DNA of 43,514 nt from Welwitschia mirabilis (GCA_051453625.1 JBOZIK010000001.1:29906968-29950481), one strand, 5' to 3'; shown: positions 10,070-22,253, counted from the stretch's first letter. Notes: a model not told the origin generated them from the letters alone. Program-made: numbers and translations.

Positions 10070-12360
10070 ACCATACAACCTAATAGTATCATGAAAAAAA
10101 AAAATTTCTATAAGTGATGTATTACTTGTCTTGCTATATGGAGCAAAATGTGTTATTTTATCAAGTCTATCAATAACTACAAGTATGCAATTATTACCTC
10201 TTTTATAGTATGGTAAACTAAGAATAAAATTCGTACTTACATTCTTGCAAGGTCTTATAGCGACTAGTAATGCATGTACAATCTTGCATTAGAAGATTCC
10301 CCTTTAGTTCATTAACAAATCCCACAATTTTGCTTTTTTTTTTTTTTTTTTTGTATACATCCTTTTACAAGTCAAACCAATAGTCATTTCTTTACACTAA
10401 CTCATAGATTTTGTCCACCCTATAATGTCTTTACATTTTTCTATTATCTTTCCTAAAACATTTTATTCCTTAGAGAGCCATTAGGAACATAAAATTTTCC
10501 CTCCTTATAAAGAAGTCCCTCTTTAACATGAAAATATTTATAGTGATATCTTCTCACAAGTCTCTTTACCATTTACACTTCTTTAAAATGTAAACTATAT
10601 TCATAAAAATCTAAAAAATAAGGTATATTAACATCAAACTTGCAATGTCTCATCAAAAATCTAAGCCTACTTAATGTTTCTGCTATTTTATTGCATTTTT
10701 CCTTGTTATTGTTAATGAAAAATTTGAACTCCTACAAAGTTTATGTTCACTTAAACTACCTAGTACTTAATTTATCTTAGTGATTTAAATACTTTAAAAC
10801 TTTATGAACAAGGAAAAAAATGAAGTCCTTGTAATAAGTATGCATTCCTCTTTTTAAAAATTATTAGATAGCATATAAATCATTTTTTATAGGTTAAATA
10901 TCTTTAATTATCTTCATTTAAATTCTCATTAGATAATGTAATGCATTTATCCTCTTAGTTGATGACTTCACTAGTAAATATTATATTAGCATCACAATCC
11001 ACGTGAAATGATTTACTACAATCTAACAAGGCAAGAAAATACTATATCATAATATTAGTTTGAGTTCCTGAAATGTTGCATTTGCTACATTGGTCCATCT
11101 AAAAACTCTTACCTTTGTTATGATAGCTAGCATAAATGCATAGATCTTACTAGAATATTTAATTAAACTTCTCTAAAAACTAGATAACCCATGAAAGCAT
11201 CATAGATATTTTATTGAAGTTAGAATAGTTCCATTCATAATAGCTTTGACCTTATCAGGATCCATCTTGATATCATCATTGAATATCATCACTCTAAGGA
11301 ATATGAGTTCTCATTATGTAAGAACATTCTTCTTGTGATTCAACAATAATTGTTATTTTAATAACTACTATAAAACTTTCTGTAAATGGGCTACATTCTT
11401 TAATAAATTCTAGTTATAAACTAGAATACTATTTGGAAATACAATAATAAACCTTTCCAAAAGTAACTTCAACACCTCTTTTATCAATCTTATGAAAGTA
11501 ATATGTGCATTAGTTAGGTCAAATGGCATTACCAACCATTTATACAAGCTATTTGAAGTTTTAAAAGTAGTTTTCCATGCAGCTCCTTCCTTAATACTTA
11601 TGCTAGAATCTTAAAATCCATTTTACCCAAAAGACATGCACCCATTGTCTTGTTAACTATATCGTTCATGTTAGGAATTGAAAATTGGTATCTTGTTATA
11701 ATCTTATTTATATCGCTTCCATTAATACATAAATGCAATTCATCTCTATCCTTTCAAAATACTTTGTCTCACTAAGACCTTATCTAATAAATCATGTAAT
11801 TCCCTATTGATTTCTTCCCTTTCATGGGAATCCATTTGATGTGATAATTTATGGTGAAGAGTTGTCACTAGTACTGGGTTAATTTGTTGGTTAATGCTTT
11901 CCATTAACAACAACCCTAAAGGTAACTCATTACTAAAAAGATCTTTACAAAAATTCATCAAGTATTTTACCTCCTCCAGTTTTGTTTTTTCAGAATCTTT
12001 TTTAGTAACTAGCAAAACCGCTACCATTTTGTAACCACCTTCATCTATTTCTTTTTTTATTTTCTTTTTAGCTAACTAGAAAAATCCTATTTTTCCCTTA
12101 AATATCTTCTTCATCTAGAAATAGTTTAAATATCTTTTCATGTGCATCTATTTAAGGGTAAGTATTTTTCTTATTATTATGTGCACACATAGTATCAAAG
12201 CAAGAAATTCTACCAACTAATAAATAACATAAATCCATAGGAACAACATCAAACTTTAGAATATTATGAAAATTACAAATGTTAAAGTTAACAAGATATC
12301 ATTCAATGCAGAAAAAAAGACATTCATTTTGTAATTATGATGTGTTAAGGAATTTAGTGA
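10065..12360 (-). pseudogene. Ty3/gypsy (chromovirus-type) pol: protease, RT, RNase H, integrase N-part
   Basis: Domains in minus-strand order. Protease tail near 12290-12160: VPMDLCYLLVG ... KNTYP. RT start at 12027-11746: CKDLFSNELPLG, HREEINRELHDLLDK-like and VLVRQS, then INKIITRYQFSIPNMND near 11700-11640 (family 'INKIT..Y.FPIP..ddm'). RNase H near 10830-10660: VLKYLNH.DKLSTR and KCNKIAETLSRL (family 'N.vADaLSR'). Integrase zinc-region lead-in YVPNGSLRNK near 10480, then core ILVVIDRLDKITHF near 10190-10150, ending in RLYGL at 10070. The next codons lie across the nested element at 6579. The RT type (ELP.GLP.......I) is that of chromoviruses, not Athila/Tat. Stops and frameshifts occur throughout; it is not functional. 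Confidence 0.85.
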
Positions 12361-13480
12361 GAAGCAACTTATAAATGTTGTTTCTTTATAATCTTCTTAT
12401 AACCCAAATTATCTATGCTATCACTATAAAAAATAACCTTACAAAACTCATCTTTATATATGCATTTTATCTTGAGCTTCTTATTCTTTGAGATGGATCA
12501 CAAAATTAAGTAAAATCATCTGTTAAAAAACATCTAAGTTCTCAACCTTTTCATTTGTTATTACTTTAATCACTTTTTTATCTACTGTCCTACTAAATTG
12601 TCCCCTTGTCATATACTATTACAACATGATTCACTTTTGGCTTTCTATATTTATGATCATATTCTTTATGACCTCCTTTATTTCAATTTTAATAAGTGGT
12701 GTATAAAATATTTTATCCTTATGATAGCTATCTTTTTCATCCTTATTTTTATCCTAGCCATATGATGATGTATTGTGTTTTGTGACTTCCTTTTTCTTTG
12801 GTTTTTGAAATCTTTATGTTTTCTTCTTTTTTCCTTTGTTTCTAGTAGAGATATTTTGTGTGCACTATACTTTCCCTTTATTTCATAAAACTAGTTGATC
12901 TATGTTCTTTACATTATTCGAACAAAATATAGAAACTTCATTTTAAATGGAAAATTTAAGGCTAATGATGTACCTTAGCACCTTGGTAATACCTTCTTTA
13001 AGAGAGTCTACTCAATTGATCAAGCCATGAAGTTCTTTAATGTACTTCATCATTAACTTATCTACTTAGTGGATATACTACATTTTTCTCACCAACTCTA
13101 CAAGATGTACTCTTGGCATGAACACGTCCTCTAAGGAATTTCATATAAAAGTTTAATTCTTAAGATAATATCCTTATCTCTTCCTCTAATTTTTAAAGTA
13201 TTAACATAAATTACTTGCAAGGTTATGTAAGTGATAAGATGCTAGCTACAATTTTCTCTCCTCAAGTGTTTCTTCTCTTAGTAAGTACGTCTTGATCCTA
13301 TGAAACTAATATTCTAGCTTTTATTACTAAACCTTTTTTTCCACACAATTTCATATTCAAAGGATCATTTTTCTTCATCTTCAAAGAAATCCCTAAGAAG
13401 TGTTCCTTTATATTGCTAAAAAATTTTAAGTTTTTTTCTTAAAGCACCTATAAATAAAATGTTAGATCTAGACAAAAACA
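12361..13480 (-). pseudogene. Probable gag region of the chromovirus-type element
   Basis: The sequence lies where gag should precede the protease. Short fragments such as GEKIVAS, LKEGITK and a Lys/Arg-rich stretch near 12850-12760 (RNKGKKK, QRKRKS-like) fit a gypsy gag with a basic tail, but frames shift often and no clean CCHC knuckle is visible. Assignment rests mostly on position. No LTR is seen between this and the Athila-type leader at 13490. Confidence 0.45.
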
Positions 13481-13489
13481 AGTTATAAT

Positions 13490-13734
13490 AGAATCAAAAA
13501 CAAATTTAAAAACAAATTGACTAGTTCAGGTTTTACTAGAATTACTAGTACTAACCATTAAAAAGGAAAACTAAAGAAACAGAAAAAAAGAAAAATAGAC
13601 TAGTTCAGGTACCATTGGAAAGGACAAGTACTCACCACTATAAACGTAAAAACTATTTATAAAACTTTTAAAAAGAAAAGGAGTGCCCTTCTGAGCTATT
13701 ACTGTGCCATTATCCCTAACAATAGCACCAAAAT
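13490..13734 (-). promoter_or_regulatory. PBS and leader following LTR1
   Basis: The minus strand at 13730-13713 reads TGGTGCTATTGTTAGGGA. This resembles the Athila/Tat PBS TGGCGCCGTTGCCGGGGA (tRNA-Asp type); all six differences are C-to-T or G-to-A. The leader that follows is homologous to 17500-17720 and carries two copies (starting 13519 and 13598) of a block beginning gactagttcagg. Confidence 0.75.
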
Positions 13735-15086
13735 CTATTCAATGTTTTACAGTGTCCATATTTAAAATTAATTTTTTACTTAGTCACCATTCTTCCTCAA
13801 GGATAACATGGGTAGTGGTTTAAAATTTTTACTAACTCTACTTAGTGCAAGTACAAAATTTAAGATAAGAAAGAAGAGAAAGAGGTGATTCTATAGTTGT
13901 GTTTTGAAACTTAGATTTTGAGAGAGGAGGGAAGCAAGCTAGCTCTAAGTTATTATCAATTCCCTCTCAAGAAATCCTTCACTTCACTGTTGTCCAATGT
14001 CTTTTCTACAACACACTTAAAACCATTAAGTCTTTTAGGCTTGGATCATGGTGGCATAATCTCATTCACCATATGAGTAATGATGAGCTCAATTGCCACT
14101 TGATCTTTAAAGCTTTAAATAATAATAGAAGGTAAGGATATTAATACTTAAAATCTATAAAGTTAAAAGACTTAGATCAAGTATTAAAATATCTCACTCA
14201 AGTGTAATAAGGCTTTAATGGTTAAGTTGCTTTCTAAACATTTCAAATATAAAATGACTTATAATTTGAAATAAAAGACAAATAACTCATGTATTATAGA
14301 AAAAGAACACTTCACAACAAACGAAGAAAGATGCTAGAATAAATCCTCAACAATCCTTCAAGCCTAGCTCACTTCCGCAAAGAGTTTCTTAGAAAGCCAT
14401 CATGATTGATGCTCTAAGGTTCTACAATTCTCCAAATCCAAAGATGATACAATGAAGGTTTTAAGGCCCTTTTATAGGAAGAGACTGGGATGAGGGGTAG
14501 TTATAATCTCTTGGCTTGTAGAATTAGATGGATGATTACATAATCATAACATTAAGTAAGATGATTTTTCTTCTTTTCCATTTGGTAGAGATTCCTCTGA
14601 TGATGTCAACACTTGGCTCTTGGATACTATAGCTACTACTAATTGCTGTCAATGCCATCTATCTTCACTTTCATCTTACTTAGCCCTGTCAAATGTCATG
14701 TTGTGAGTTCTTGTCATCACCATCATGTGTTATTAAGAATGCAATTTATTTCTAATGTGTAATTTGATTAAGCCAATATTGCATTTAATCTAATTTTCCA
14801 TGATAATTTAGGAAGATTTGATCTACTTAGTTTAGAAAGACTAACGATGCTGGTAGCCCTAGATGACGGCATTAGCATTTGAGCTTCAATCATCTTCAGT
14901 TTTAAGCATGCCTTTCAGTTGATCATAATTTATCTGAAAATGTTAACGAGCATATGATATATTCATAAGTATTATTAAAATTAATAAAAAACATATTTTT
15001 ATGATAAAATCAATTATATTAATGTATTTCATTAAGATTAGTTAATTATTTAAGTTGATTGAAATGTCAATTTTTACATGTTAACA
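13735..15086 (-). repeat. LTR1 (1352 bp) of an Athila/Tat-type gypsy element
   Basis: Homologous over its whole length to 17721-19324. Shared blocks include 'ggaagcaag.aagctc', 'ggcataatctcattca.catatga', 'cttttatagg', 'agccatcatga.ttgatgctc' and the terminal 'aatttttacatgttaaca'. In element orientation it begins TGTTAACATG. It is flanked downstream by the PBS at 13730-13713 and upstream (15087 on) by an A/G-rich run that could be a polypurine tract. Identity with LTR2 looks well below that of the nested element's LTRs, so it is older. Confidence 0.85.
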
Positions 15087-15639
15087 ATTTTCTCATTTGT
15101 TTTATTCTTTTCCTTGTTTTCTTTATGGGTCAGCTTTCCTTTAATTTTATTTTGCATGGGTAGATTTTCTAACTTTTTTTAACTCTTAAGATTAATGGAA
15201 TTAATCTATTCTATGTGAATGGATTTTATCCCTTCTATAAACCTAACTTCCTTAAGATTTAGTTGAGAGCTCATGGGAAGTTTACCTGTTTCCCTTTGAT
15301 TTAGGGTAAAGAGAAGCTAGGTTTGGATTTGTTGGAGTCATTGAAGGACTTGGATGATGGATTAAGTATTTTATTCAAGGTTTTTTAATAATTAAAAATG
15401 TTGTCTTAGTTATTGTTCATGATTGCAATTAAGTTAGAACTAGGTTTTCATGAACTTTCTTATTAATTCCTTAAAGGGATGGATGAAGATGGTTTTTGGT
15501 AATTTGATGGAAAGGGATGAGAGGATTATGAAGGGAATGAGTTTCTTAGTTGGTTGATTTGGTTTTGAATATATGAATTATAGTATTTCCCAGAAAATCT
15601 ACCTAAGGTTATATGTATGTGAATAGGGATTTTTCTTTT

Positions 15640-16975
15640 AATTTTACCATGGGTGCCCTACCACATTAACTTGCTCATTTATAGTGTTTTCAAATAAAGG
15701 AATGGAGGGGAACTTGGCTATTTTATGAGTATCTATGTGGCAAATGAGGCATTCTTGTTTATTAATTAAAGGTAAAGGTGAGGGCGAGGTTGTTAGAGAT
15801 TCTAGTTTCCTTGCTAATTTGTCTATTCCATTATTAGCCTCGAAATTTTCAAGTACTTTAAATATGCTTGTAGACCTAATAAGATGATGGGATCTAGATG
15901 GATCAATAGGATTTTCCTAGTTTTTAGAACTCTCAGCTACACTTTCTAAATATTCCCAAATTTCATGTAGGGGCATGCTAAGGAAATTTCCCCTACTCAC
16001 TATCTCAACTAGTTGCCTATTATTTTTGGACAACCCATTATAAAAGAAAATTATTTCTCTACCTGGCTCAAATCCATGTTGAAGGCATTTTTGTAACAAG
16101 TCTTTAGATCTTTTTAGGGCTTAGGAGAATGTTTCATAATTTTTTTTGCTAATAATTCATTATTTCCTTTTTCAAGACATTCGTCTTATGGTTAGGAAAG
16201 AATTTAGAGATGATGGCTTTATTTAGATCAGATCAAGTTCTAATGGAAAAGCACTTGAGGGTGTACAACCAAGATTTTGCCTTCTCTTTTGAGGAAAATG
16301 GAAAAAGTATGAGCCTGAGGGCATCGTATGTATTTTGAAATTGAGGCATAGTTAATAATACACATTCAAGTTCCTCAAATGAAGGTATGGATCCTTAGAT
16401 TCTAAGCCATGGAAGTAAGGTAAAAGCTGGATGGTTGATGGCTTGAATTTTAGGCATAGTTAATAATACACATTCAAGTTCCTAGAATGAAGGCATGGAT
16501 TCTTAGATTCTAAGCCATGGAAGTGAGATAAAAGCTGGATGATTGATGGAATGAATTTTACTCTTTGATTATGTGCAATTGCACTATACATGAAGGTACT
16601 CCTAAGCATTATAGTTAAAGGTAATCATGTAGTGTTTGCTTAGATTGATTATTTGCTCCATTGGCTTGGGCTTTGGTTGTCTCTTAAGCAAAGTAAAAGG
16701 TAGTTAATTGGTCTATTATATCATGATTTAAGAATGGTCCATTAAAGAAAATCTAGCATTAAGTGAGTTGTTTAGATTTTATTATTATTATTGGGATAAA
16801 GAGGCTTTCTCTTTTTTATTATTATTTGGGTTTTCTTGTAAGGTAGAGGATTGTTCCCTTTGGAGGTCATCACAAGGTTGGTTTTGCTGTGTACTTCTTA
16901 GGTTAGAAAACGAATTCATATTGTTTAAGGGATTTCTAATTAACCTACCTAAATCATCATAGATCCAAGCCATGC
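15640..16975 (-). pseudogene. Athila/Tat-type gag (Retrotrans_gag), decayed
   Basis: The minus strand reads LRLILFPFSSKEKAKSWLYT near 16335-16275 (family 'LRLFPFSL.d.A..WL'), then LNKAIISKFFPNHKT near 16235-16185 ('F..KFFP..KT'). GFEPGREIIFFYNGLSKNNRQLVEIVSRG follows within 16065-15985 ('HG....ii..FYnGl....r..id...gG'), and VNVVGHPW near 15650 fits the post-gag 'vN.vg' region. The N-terminal part near 16970 (LGRLIRNPLN) is unassigned. There are many stops. After gag the element runs into LTR1 within about 550 bp, so no pol is present. Confidence 0.8.
16344..16559 (-). repeat. 108-bp tandem duplication inside gag
   Basis: The copies at 16344-16451 and 16452-16559 both start aggcatagttaataatacac and differ at only a few positions. 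108 bp is 36 codons, so the duplication kept the gag frame. It lies just N-terminal of the conserved gag core. Confidence 0.9.
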
Positions 16976-17499
16976 AAAGTTAAAAAAGGACTTTAGGCAA
17001 GTTTTAGAATAGTTTTTCACAAAGCCTGTAAGACATAGGAGTTTTTAGGCTTTATCAGATGTTTTAGTAAAAGTTTTAAGGTCTCCTAAGTAGAACACTG
17101 GTGGTGTCAGTCAGGGAATGTGATAACGTTGGTCTAATAAGGCAGTGGCATTAGTCTTACTACAAGTTTCAATTACAAAAAATTCATAATGATTCATAAA
17201 GTTCTTATTAAGTGATCGATATATCAAGGTTACAAAAAAAACATAACAAGAATGAAAAACATGAGCAAATAGAAAGTTGGTCTTAATGAAATTGATTTTT
17301 TTAAAAAAGATTTTTAATGTTTATTGTAATAAATTTTGCATAGAAAATTAAATCACTAAATTATGAAAACACAAGAAAAAATATAAAGCATGCAACATAA
17401 GTTAAAATTTTAGCTTTTCACTGTAAAGCAACCTATAAACACATTATAAGATCACATTGTAAGATCTACACACAAAACTAAGTTAAAGCAAAAACTAAA

Positions 17500-17720
17500 G
17501 TAAAACTAAAATTGGACCAATTTGGGTATCACTAGAATGACTAATACGAACCACTGGAAAATGCACAAAAGAAAGAAAAAAAGGCTAGTTGGAGTGTCAC
17601 TTGAATGAAACAATACCAACCACTGGAAAAATGAAAATTAACTATAAAGTTTGCAAAGTAGAAACATCAGTGCTTTTTTGAATAGCTACTGTCATTATCC
17701 CTACCAACAGTGCCAAAATC
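17500..17720 (-). promoter_or_regulatory. PBS and leader following LTR2
   Basis: The minus strand at 17715-17698 reads TGGCACTGTTGGTAGGGA, the same PBS type as after LTR1 (5 differences from TGGCGCCGTTGCCGGGGA, four of them C-to-T or G-to-A). The leader carries two copies (from about 17514 and 17583) of the block that ends aaccactggaaa, homologous to the pair after LTR1. Confidence 0.75.
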
Positions 17721-19324
17721 TGTCTATTTCATATAAAGAACTAGATTTAACTGAGTTTACACTCAGTGTTATTCTTTCCACAAGGATAGCTAAGGTAGGT
17801 TTTCAAAATTTACATGCTCTTATTTCTTGCAAGTTACAAGTAAGAGAAAGGTAAATAAAAGAGTTAAGTGTAGTAATTTTGAAACTTCAACTTTCGAAAA
17901 GTAAGGAAGCAAGGAAGCTCCAAGTGTTCACCATCTTGTTCACTAGTAATCCTTTGCTCTAATTATATCCCATGCTTTCCTTATAACATAATTCAAACTA
18001 TCAAGTGTGTTGGCTTGGGTTATGGTGACATAATCTCATTCATCATATGAAGATTTGTGAACTCAATTTCCACTTGATCCTTCACACCCTTATAATAAAA
18101 ATGGAAAGTAAGGACCCTAGATACTCAGAATACATAAAATTACAAGGACTTAAATTAAGTAATTAAGAAATTCACTCAAAGAAAAATAAAACCTAATAAT
18201 TAAGTTGTTAGCTAAGTATTCCAAGTATAAAATGACTTGCAACTTGAAATCAAAAGGAAAATAACTTTTATGAATTAAATAAAACACATTCCATCAATAG
18301 AACAGGGATGCTGGTAAAAATTCTTAAGCTATCCTTAAAGGCAAGCTCACTCCCCAAAGAAGTGCTTAGAAGGCCATCATGACTTGATGCTCCAAAGGTT
18401 CAATCTTTTGGCAAAATAAAAGATATTATAATGAAGGAATCAAAGCCCTTTTATAGGCAAATATGGAGGTGGAAAGTGGTTACAAGCCTTTGGCTTATAG
18501 TGTTAGGTGAGTAGTTATAAAATGATGGCATTAGTTAGGGCGTTTGTCACTTTTATCATTTGGTAGAGGTTATTATGACGAGGCTGACACTTGGCTCCTG
18601 GATTGTTATAACCCACATTTTGTAAGCTTTAATTAATAAGATTTCTAAACTATGTAAAACATTTTGATATTAATTTTANNNNNNNNNNNNNNNNNNNNNN
18701 NNNNNNNNNNNNNNNNNNNNNNNNNNNNNNNNNNNNNNNNNNNNNNNNNNNNNNNNNNNNNNNNNNNNNNNNNNNNNNTTCCATTGTGCATGATAGTTAA
18801 TAACGAAAAAAAAAATTATGGTTAATTAGGGTAATTAAAGTTGGGGTGTTACATAGATGCTACTACTTCTGCTAATTGTTGTCATCACCATATGTTTCCA
18901 CTGTCATCCTTCTTAATAATGCCACATGTCATCACTGCATTTTACCATCATCACTACCACCTGTTTTCAAGAATGCAAATTAATTCTAATCTGGAATTTG
19001 ATGAAACCCATAACTAAGTTAGATTAATCTGCCCTGAAAAGTTAAGAATGTGAGATTTGAACTATTTTGTGCAATAAGGCTGATAGAGTTGGGTGACCTA
19101 AACAATGGCATTGGCCTTTTCGCTTGAATGATTGTCAAATTTTAACATGTTCTTCAAAATGTGATAGGTATCCTAAAAATGTCATGAGTGAATGATAAGT
19201 TCAACATTAATATTGAAAAATAAAATAATACATGTTTTTAAGATAAATCAATTATATTAATGTCTTTCATTAAGATAAATTGGTTAATTAACTTGATCAA
19301 AATGTTAATTTTTATATGCTAACA
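17721..19324 (-). repeat. LTR2 of the Athila/Tat-type element, with insertion
   Basis: Full-length homologue of LTR1. Without the 250-bp interruption at 18604-18853 its length is 1354 bp, against 1352 bp for LTR1. In element orientation it begins TGTTAGCATA and ends ...GACA, two to five bases before the PBS. It is the natural 5' LTR of the gag remnant at 15640-16975. Confidence 0.85.
18604..18853. mobile_element. LTR-like insertion within LTR2 (with 100-N gap)
   Basis: Absent from LTR1 at the same point. It starts TGTTATAACCCACATTTTG and ends GGGGTGTTACA, so its termini are TG...CA and partly inverted. Flanks are tggat (18599-18603) and tagat (18854-18858), a 4-of-5 target duplication. The first 75 bases are homologous to 39874-39975. 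The 100 N at 18679-18778 look like a placeholder, so the insert may be longer: a solo LTR or a whole element. Confidence 0.75.
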
Positions 19325-21900
19325 ATCCCATATAGAGTTTTAAGGTTTTAAATCTTGAAACTTAACAATAATATTACAAGATATATCACTTTTCCTTTTC
19401 ATTTTGTATGCCTTTATAATTGGTTAGTTTAGAATGCACACCCCCTTTTAAAAGAAGTTTGACACTTCTATAGATACATCTTTTTTTTTAATTTTCTAGA
19501 ATTTTCAAAATTCAAAGATTAAGAGCCTTTTATTATTACTTCTAAAGAGTCTTATAGAAAAATGTCTTGACATTATTGTTATCTTTATTTTTAGAAAATT
19601 CTTCGTTTCAATCTAATGCATAAATTCTTTTCTTCAAAGTTATTTTTCAAAGGTTTAACCTTATTTAGCACCTTTATATGATGAGTATCATTTTATTAAG
19701 ATAACTATGCTACTAATTGTTTAAAGAGTTCAAGTGATGTAGACATAGCCACAAGTTTCATAGTCATAATTTAATGAGGTGTGACCTTTAATTTATCATA
19801 GTTATATATCCCTAACTATTTTTTAGAATTACTTCTTATCATCAAGGTTATAATTAATATTTTAGTTTAATCTCATTAGCTTATTTCATCTAGCACTAAG
19901 CTAAAAATTCTAGTCAACTTCTCTCCTTTTTTTATGTGTCCTCTATTTGGAGTTCCTCCCTTATTTGGAATCATCACTGAGAACCCTTGTTTCTCTATAA
20001 CCTTGTGATTTTTTGAATTTTCAAAGCAAAAGATCCTTTAACTAAAAATCATAACTTCATAAACGTGCCAATGTATGTTGAACATTTAGAATTTTTCTTA
20101 CAAAATTGAAAATCCCATTGAATACATGAACATGACACTCAAAATATACCAAAATTAAACATTGATTCTTCATGGAATAACTCTGATTACTCATGAATTA
20201 CCAAAATAAATCTTTTAATTAAAAAATGCATTAACCACATGAAGAGAATTAGATTATACAACTTTTCAACCAATACCTTTTCTTCTAATCTCATATAAAT
20301 GAAAACAACATCAAAACCACGAAATTAAATTTAATGTACTTTTAATTTTCCTTGAGAAAAAACTATGCTAATTATTTGGGAGGAGGCATATTGGATCCTA
20401 AAAAGAAGTCTTTATAAGAAAAATGAAAATGTAGAAACTCTACTAGATAAAGGTTACCAAACTTAGGAGGAAAATAATTATGACAACACTATGAGGAAAA
20501 GAAACTGACCCTTGCTCAAATAAAAAAAGTTAAATAAGAGGAATTAAATTCATGTTGGAGGAAGAAACAAGTTTAAAACAATTTTTATGGATGAATTAAT
20601 TGATTAAAGGAGCTAAGGATTTCTAAGAAATGCACACTTCTTTGGAAGAATTTTCTAGTGATTAAACTAAATTACTTTTATTCTCTTGGAAGAGTTCTCA
20701 ACTAGTGGTGATGAATTACTATTTTTGTAGAGCTATTGAAAACATTTGTTATACTCCTTCAAAATGGAACTTTTAGAACCATTGTGTAAACATGAATTTT
20801 TGTTAAAAAGCCATAAAGAGAATGTGAAACCTTATTAGAAAAGACTAGAGTCAAAACTTGAGATTAAACTTGAGATTAAATTAAAGATGGAAAAGGTCCA
20901 TTAGAAACTATTTTCTTTACCTCTAACCTGTTTCTCTGAACAGTTGACTTTCCCTATGAAAAAAATCACAAGTATATGGAAGATTATAATAAGTGACTTA
21001 TGGGGTGTAGATCCTTTTTGATGTAGAAAGACAAAGAAAAGTTTTTATATTTTATAAATACACTAGAATAAAATAGGATACCCTTAGGATTCCATAAAAA
21101 ATGGAAGAAAGTCACTCTTCAAAACGAGTCTGATTAAAGAAATAATCTGGCTCTTAAAACTCTAAAAAATTTGTAGAAGATTAAAAAGTTTGAAACCATA
21201 AACAATCTGATAATACTCTGGGTATTTAGAGCTAACTGGAGGTGTCCACTTGCAAACAATTAAAGTTGCATGATGATGAACAAAAAAAATTAGCTTAGAA
21301 GATTTGAGAAAGAATAAAAGATCCTATTAATTTAACTTGAAAAATACCTTTAGAAATATAACACATAATAATTGCGTAAGACTACAAATCTTTTTAGGGA
21401 ATATCAAGATGCTCCTAAAAATTGTTCATCTTTAAAAGATAATGATTCAAATTCTGCTGTCAATTGAGAATAGTGCATCTACCATAATAAAATCCAAAGG
21501 AAGAATACCATCGTCTTTACCAAAAGAACCAAAAGAAATACCTTAAGCAAATGAAGAAAAAATCTACAAAGAATTTTGATTTGAAGGAGAGCCTCCATTC
21601 AGATCTTTTGAAGCTTTTGAAGATTCCTCCAAAGAACTTGTGGCAAATTCATTAAGCGAAGCAATAGGAATTGAAGAAAAACACTGTGAAAACCTCTAAA
21701 GAAAGAAAAGTCACTTAAAATTTAACCTCAAAACCTGAAAAATCTTGATCCACTTGATAGTTATAATTGTCAATGATAACTAAGTTTTAGACATTAAATT
21801 TAAAAAATTAAAATCTTTTTTTATCTTCCATAAAAAGTTATTGTAAACTCTAAAAAAAAGAATACAATAATTTATTTATTCATGAAGTTCATGAGGTTCA
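19325..21900. other. AT-rich intergenic DNA, no recognised gene
   Basis: About 2.6 kb without an identifiable family on either strand. Short open stretches (for example the plus frame near 21575-21700 reading PFRSFEAFEDSSKELVANSL) are under 45 codons, stop-bounded and unassigned. It is presumably old repeat sequence. Confidence 0.35.
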
Positions 21901-21920
21901 TGGACAATATTATCCGTCGC

Positions 21921-22058
21921 TTATAGTCACTAATTTACATAGCCATTCAGAGGAACCCATAAACAATCTCTCTAGAGCCACCAAAATTTCACATATCACA
22001 CCCCACTCATTGTAGTTACTAGTTTACTTGTCCCATTCAAAGAAGCCACAAGTAACAT
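21921..22058. repeat. Imperfect direct repeat upstream of the gene
   Basis: A block of about 48 bp starting ttatagtcactaatttac (21921) recurs at 22010 as ttgtagttactagtttac, with a period near 89 bp. Both continue with 'ccattca.ag.a.cc' and an 'aa.aa' tail. It lies about 300-440 bp upstream of the LRAT-like start codon. Confidence 0.65.
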
Positions 22059-22253
22059 GTGTGACCGATCCAAATCTAACTTTTGAAAATATTTACATAA
22101 AGTAAAAAGGTATCTCTAACTTAAATGTGTGGAAGAATTTTGAACGAGAAAGTCATGGGGATGCGAAGGAGACGGTGAAGAACTCGTCCCTGTGAAGCAA
22201 TCCCTCAGCCATTTAGGGTTCTAGAATTCAACCCATTCCTTGTACGTCTCAGA

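Noticed and set aside
21575-21700. Plus frame reading PFRSFEAFEDSSKELVANSL
   Set aside because: Coding-like amino acid composition, but under 45 codons, bounded by stops and without splice sites or a family I recognise.
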